A stretch of 34,009 nucleotides of DNA, taken from Welwitschia mirabilis (lineage: Eukaryota; Gnetophyta; Gnetopsida; Welwitschiales). The translations under genes and the position numbers were made by a program. Shown piece by piece: positions 29,561 to 34,009 of the stretch. The notes under the pieces were generated by a model. It was not told where the DNA came from, ran no database searches, and saw only the letters and a list, made by a program, of their open reading frames with translations. The stretch lies in contig JBOZIK010000001.1 of NCBI GenBank assembly GCA_051453625.1, forward strand, positions 209,013,644 to 209,047,652, given 5' to 3'. Positions within the stretch are counted from its first letter, which is position 1, and each line of letters begins with the position of its first letter.

Positions 29561-32500
29561 ATCATTTTTATGATTAAATAGAAAATGCATAATAGTTTTG
29601 GAGTCTAGGTCTTGAATATTCTTCCTTACAATATCACAATATGATGTTAATAGTAGCTTTATCAATTGAATCTTAATAGCTTCATCTTCTGTCAATACTT
29701 CAGAAAGCTATAATGAAGTAGGCATCCTCCTCAATTATTTTATTAAAAAGATGTATTTAATGCTATTAATGTTATTTAAGCTACTTGCTTCATGTTGTGC
29801 TTTATTTCTTGTCACATCTTAAATAGGTGAACATGAATCACTGCCTGTAAAAAATTGAAGAAATTTCCCAACTATCCCCTATTTTTTCTTGATGATAAAA
29901 TCTGTGTGAATCAAATACAATACTTGAAACACTAGATCTTGTAAGTATATCTCTTGATTTTTGACTCCCCTTACTCCTTGGCATTCATTTTAAATCAACA
30001 CGATCCTTAGATTCAACCATCTTAATAGTCACTCTAGAAGACTTATGTTGTAAATAGTGGTAGAGTTAATGTCAAAATCTATATTTTAATTGAAAGATAT
30101 AAATATGGTTCCTTGCAAGGAACAATGCCTATTCAATGCTATCCTGCATTGCAATTTCCATTACTTGTAGTTCATTCAAGACCACCTCTATGAGGCTATT
30201 TGGCTTAGTGNNNNNNNNNNNNNNNNNNNNNNNNNNNNNNNNNNNNNNNNNNNNNNNNNNNNNNNNNNNNNNNNNNNNNNNNNNNNNNNNNNNNNNNNNN
30301 NNNNNNNNNNTAAAAAAAGGGAAAAAGAGAAAAAAGGATAAGATATTTCTTAAGGTTCTCAAGAAGGGTGATATTGAGGAGGTGGTGCATAGCTGGTGAG
30401 TGAACATCACCTACCACATCATAATCTTGATGGAATTTTCATATTTGTTATAGAGATAAAAGATGATTCCCTATAAATTCATGCTCCTCTCTCTTTCCAT
30501 GTTGTCAAAGAAACCATGCTGCATCCAATTTTTAATTTTATAACTAGTAACACATCCGGCTAGCAAAGTCATCTTTCTTAAACATAACATGTTTATGGAG
30601 CTTTAAATTCTACATTCCTATCATATTTTCACATTGAGTAGAAGAGTTGAAATCCCATACAATTAAAGTGAATCTTCCATGCAAGAGAATGAATCTCTAT
30701 TGGATAAAAGCATATTATGATTATGGGAGACGGATAAAACCACATGACTAGTAATGTTTATAGGAATTAATTCAAATGTTAAAGTGACATAATACACATA
30801 ATAACTCTAGCATCATAACAACATTTGTGGCTTGCTCAAATTTATAAACTACACGCATTTTGTAAGTGGGCAAAAAAGTAAGCATCATAAGAATTATCTT
30901 TGGGATACTCTTGCTCTAGAGTAACAATAAATTATCAAAAGGTTTATTCGGGAATAAATGTAAAAGACATAACCTCTAGATGTCTTAACTCATGCTCAAA
31001 AGCAATTATTAGAACCCAATAATGAGGAGACAAGTGCCTCTCATAGAAGTTTTCTGAGGCACAACCAAAGGAAGTACATATTATAAACCAACAAACTATT
31101 GTATTCAAGTGAAATCAAATTTTGCAACATGTGCAACATATCACTTGGTAGTTCTTGTTGATCCATGTGTTTGTTTTGAAAATTGAAAAGAGAAGAGTTA
31201 GAGTAAAAAAATTATGATTTAACAATGAGCTTCTTTGTTCTTTAGCCAACATAATGCACACTAGATCTAATTAGTTCATTGTGGTTGTGTTCCTTGCACG
31301 AAACATCCAAAAACCAATAAGTATAGCATTAATGCTAATGCACTTTATTTATTGCCACAATAATGCCTCCAACTATGGAAACTAGTACTTTTGGCTTGTT
31401 TAATCATATTAAACGTAAAATAGAAACATCCATTTGAGCATCTGATTCGCCTTTATTCTCATCTTGTTTTCACTTCCCTTAGTTATTTTCATCTAAAGTA
31501 ATTAAAATTGAAAGACTAAAAAACCTGTTGCTAGTTTCATAATACGTTCTATAGATACTAGCTTGCTTGAGAACTATTTTTTTCCTCTTTGTAAGGATCA
31601 CCAAATTTTCACTTGGGTGATGTTGGTTATAATAAACTCAAGATCTTTGAACCTATACCATGCAGGCGTATACCTATCCAATTTTGCTATCACTACTCCC
31701 TTGGCTAAAACAAGGTACCTTTGTTGTTACTACTCCCTCTTCTAACACTATGACCTATTTTACCTTTAAAGCCTTTCAATACATCTTATTCACTCGACAA
31801 TTTTTTGGATCTTAATTTGGAAACATTGATGTAATCATATTTTTGTAACGATGAAAGATAACTTATTCAAATAGTAGACTCAGCTACAAAGGTATCCATT
31901 CTATGAACTAATTTATGTCTTTAATGCATTAAGATTCAAGGATTTGTTATCTTAAAAATAGTTTTGATTACATGAAGAAGGATTTATAAGAAGATTATTT
32001 AAAATAAATTTTCTATTCCTTCTTCCATGTTATAGAATGGTGGTTATCATTAAACGACAATTCAATTGCTTTTTTTAAGACCTTGGCTATTAGCTTATTG
32101 GTTTAATACACACGTGGCTTCTCTTTCATGTTTTCACTTAAATAATTAATGGGTTTTATGGGAAACCTTTCAATATCTTTTTTAATAACTTAAATGCCAC
32201 TTTTTTTTCCATAGATTTTATTTTTTACATTTCAAATGNNNNNNNNNNNNNNNNNNNNNNNNNNNNNNNNNNNNNNNNNNNNNNNNNNNNNNNNNNNNNN
32301 NNNNNNNNNNNNNNTAACATAATTGTGTTTTACCTTTAACTCAAAAGAGTCAATTGATATTAAGAGCTAAAAGCATCTAAAAATCACATATGTTAATAAA
32401 CACATTGCTTCTTATGATATCTCCTTCATTAAGGACTATTTTCTAGTGAAATGCTTCTCCATATGGGATTTGCAGCTATTACTTACCCTTTTCTCAATAA

Positions 32501-33460
32501 CAAAGATAATTTTCATAATTATTTCATTGATTACTTTATGGCTTAAAACACTTAGGCATGGTTCTTATATCCTTTCAAGGATTTCTAACAAATTAGAAGC
32601 ATATTCTTCTTGGAGATTAATCAAGTCTTTTAAGACTATTTATTCCCTTGGAGATGTTATAAATCTTGTATCCTTCATGTCATTTAAAAACACTAATGTA
32701 ATCATATTTTTGAAAAAATTAATAATTGTTTTGAAAGAATTGATAACTCTATTCTTATAGATTTAAGATTTTGTAGCTAACATTTTCCAAAATAATGTAT
32801 TTCAAATCCAAACTTACTTGCAGAGAATTTAATTATAAGTTAAATGTCTTCTCTACCTATTAGAGCATTATTTAGATAAACCTTTTGTTTCAAGGGCACC
32901 TCCTTAGAATCTAGTTGCTTTATAACAAATCCTTTTTATTTATAACTCCATACTAATTCTTGCGTAGCCTACAACTAGCAGATAGAGCAAAGACTATGGG
33001 AGTGGTTTTATACCACTCAAGGAGCATGTGAAAAGTGATACTTAAAACTCTTTTATCACTTTCAAAGAGTTTATCCTTGGTTATGATGATGTATTACCTA
33101 GTCACAAGATTTTTTTTTTCTAGTTGCACTATCTTTAAAGCTTTGTTAGAGGCTTCTTAATTTTGTAATTAATATCAAATTATCATATAGCATCTGGCAT
33201 TCCCCTATTAATTTTATATCATGTGAGATTTTTAATAAGCCAAATTATCTCATAGACAAGAGGAATACATTTTGTGGCTGATTAGAATGCAACACATTGT
33301 CATAGCCCTTAAGAATGATAAAGGACATCTACTAGCAGTTGGGATTAAACCTAGAACCTTTATGTCCGTAGGCTTAAGAATTTATAGTGTTAAAGATAAT
33401 TCTATATCATTTTTATACCTTTAACTACAATCTGTGCCTACATGTTTATATATTAGGGAG
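29561..33460. other. AT-rich stretch with no recognisable gene
   Basis: About 3.9 kb including two gaps (30211-30310 and 32239-32314). I looked on both strands for reverse transcriptase, integrase and protease signature motifs and for tRNA-like sequence and found none. The longest clear piece, 32446-32760 plus (104 codons), is hydrophobic and I/L/K-rich; the opposite strand is also open over much of it. Probably old, unclassifiable repeat or intergenic DNA. Confidence 0.5.
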
Positions 33461-33463
33461 AAT

Positions 33464-33567
33464 GTTTCATGAATTTACAACACTGTCTTAGGTCTCTTCT
33501 ATTGGATGGCAAAAAGTTTTATGAATTTACAGCATTGTTTTAGGTCTCTCGTGCTGGATAGCCCATG
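33464..33567 (+). repeat. 52-bp tandem repeat, two copies
   Basis: Units starting GTTTCATGAATTTACAACAC and GTTTTATGAATTTACAGCAT, each containing TTAGGTCTCT and GGAT. The offset is 52 bp. Confidence 0.9.
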
Positions 33568-33684
33568 GCAACTAACAGACTTAAATTAAGTGATTCACAA
33601 GGACAGTGGAAATCCAAATTCTTTCTGTTATAACAAGGCAACAAATGTTTTTAGCATTTTATTCAAGGAAAACTCGAACCGATA

Positions 33685-33808
33685 AGTTGCCACAAACAAA
33701 TATGTCTTACTAATTCGGTATAGGTGTGAAGTTGTCAAAAACAAATACGTCTTACTAATTATGTGTTAAGTTACTACAAACAAATATTTCTTATTAATTA
33801 TGTATTTA
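33685..33808 (+). repeat. ~40-45-bp tandem repeat, three copies
   Basis: Units start at 33685, 33730 and 33769, each with AGTT, then ACAAATA and CTTACTAATT or a close variant. Unit lengths of 45, 39 and about 40 show small indels. Confidence 0.85.
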
Positions 33809-34009
33809 TATTCGTTATCGATCCATGAACTTTGTAGCTAATCTCCCAGAAAAGTAAAATAGCCAACAAGCTGCACCTGTAGACTAATAAATATAGGGAG
33901 TTGAAGACACCTATGGTAAAGAACCAAAATACAACCGGCCTAAGTAACCTCCCACGCTATGACTTAATGTTCCAAAAAGAAACCCCAACATTTTGAAATA
34001 AAATCTAGG
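33809..34009. other. Window end, no feature seen
   Basis: Mixed-composition sequence with no open frame or motif that I can support. Confidence 0.5.

Noticed and set aside
32446-32760. A 104-codon hydrophobic open frame
   Set aside because: Composition is I/L/K-rich as expected from AT-rich DNA, the opposite strand is also open over much of it, and no motif is recognised.

Overview
The window looks like gene-poor, AT-rich nuclear DNA of a flowering plant. Almost everything identifiable is decayed LTR-retrotransposon sequence (mainly Ty3/gypsy), and I found no intact host protein-coding gene, tRNA, rRNA or CRISPR array. The species cannot be read from the sequence. Nine runs of N mark assembly gaps: 1051-1150, 1478-1487, 6202-6250, 7672-7771, 10221-10320, 16208-16307, 24693-25206, 30211-30310 and 32239-32314.

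Layout. (1) 97 to about 7671, plus strand: a Ty3/gypsy chromovirus relic with gag, protease, reverse transcriptase, RNase H, integrase, a GPY/F-like module, a chromodomain remnant, a polypurine tract and the start of a 3' LTR at 5229. Its gag-protease part appears twice, about 0.94-0.96 kb apart, with a gap between. The 5' LTR lies outside the window. (2) 8583 to about 18130, minus strand: a second, unrelated Ty3/gypsy element. Its capsid domain is at about 17560-17860. Its gag C-terminus is split by a complete-looking solo LTR (15304-16888). Its gag-tail/protease segment is amplified into a head-to-tail array of seven units of about 940 bp (8583-15216). No RT, RNase H or integrase of this element is visible. 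(3) 19017-28934, plus strand: a third Ty3/gypsy element bounded by two related long terminal copies. It has gag, a zinc finger and a protease, but pol is missing and a TG/TA microsatellite sits next to the deletion. Its 3' non-coding part carries an 864-bp-period repeat around a 514-N gap. (4) 28935-34009: no recognisable gene; two short minisatellites near the end.

The most unusual structure is the 940-bp gag-protease macro-repeat. It has two sequence subtypes that alternate along the array, frame-shifting unit junctions, and a protease Asp-Leu-Gly-Ala site retained in only one unit. Also notable are the solo LTR cleanly splitting a gag frame, the three primer-binding-site-like motifs and TTGAC-rich tract in the terminal copies of the third element, and a stop-codon pattern pointing to long-term cytosine deamination. 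None of the retroelement genes looks functional. The elements are best read as nested, silenced repeats rather than genes that work together.
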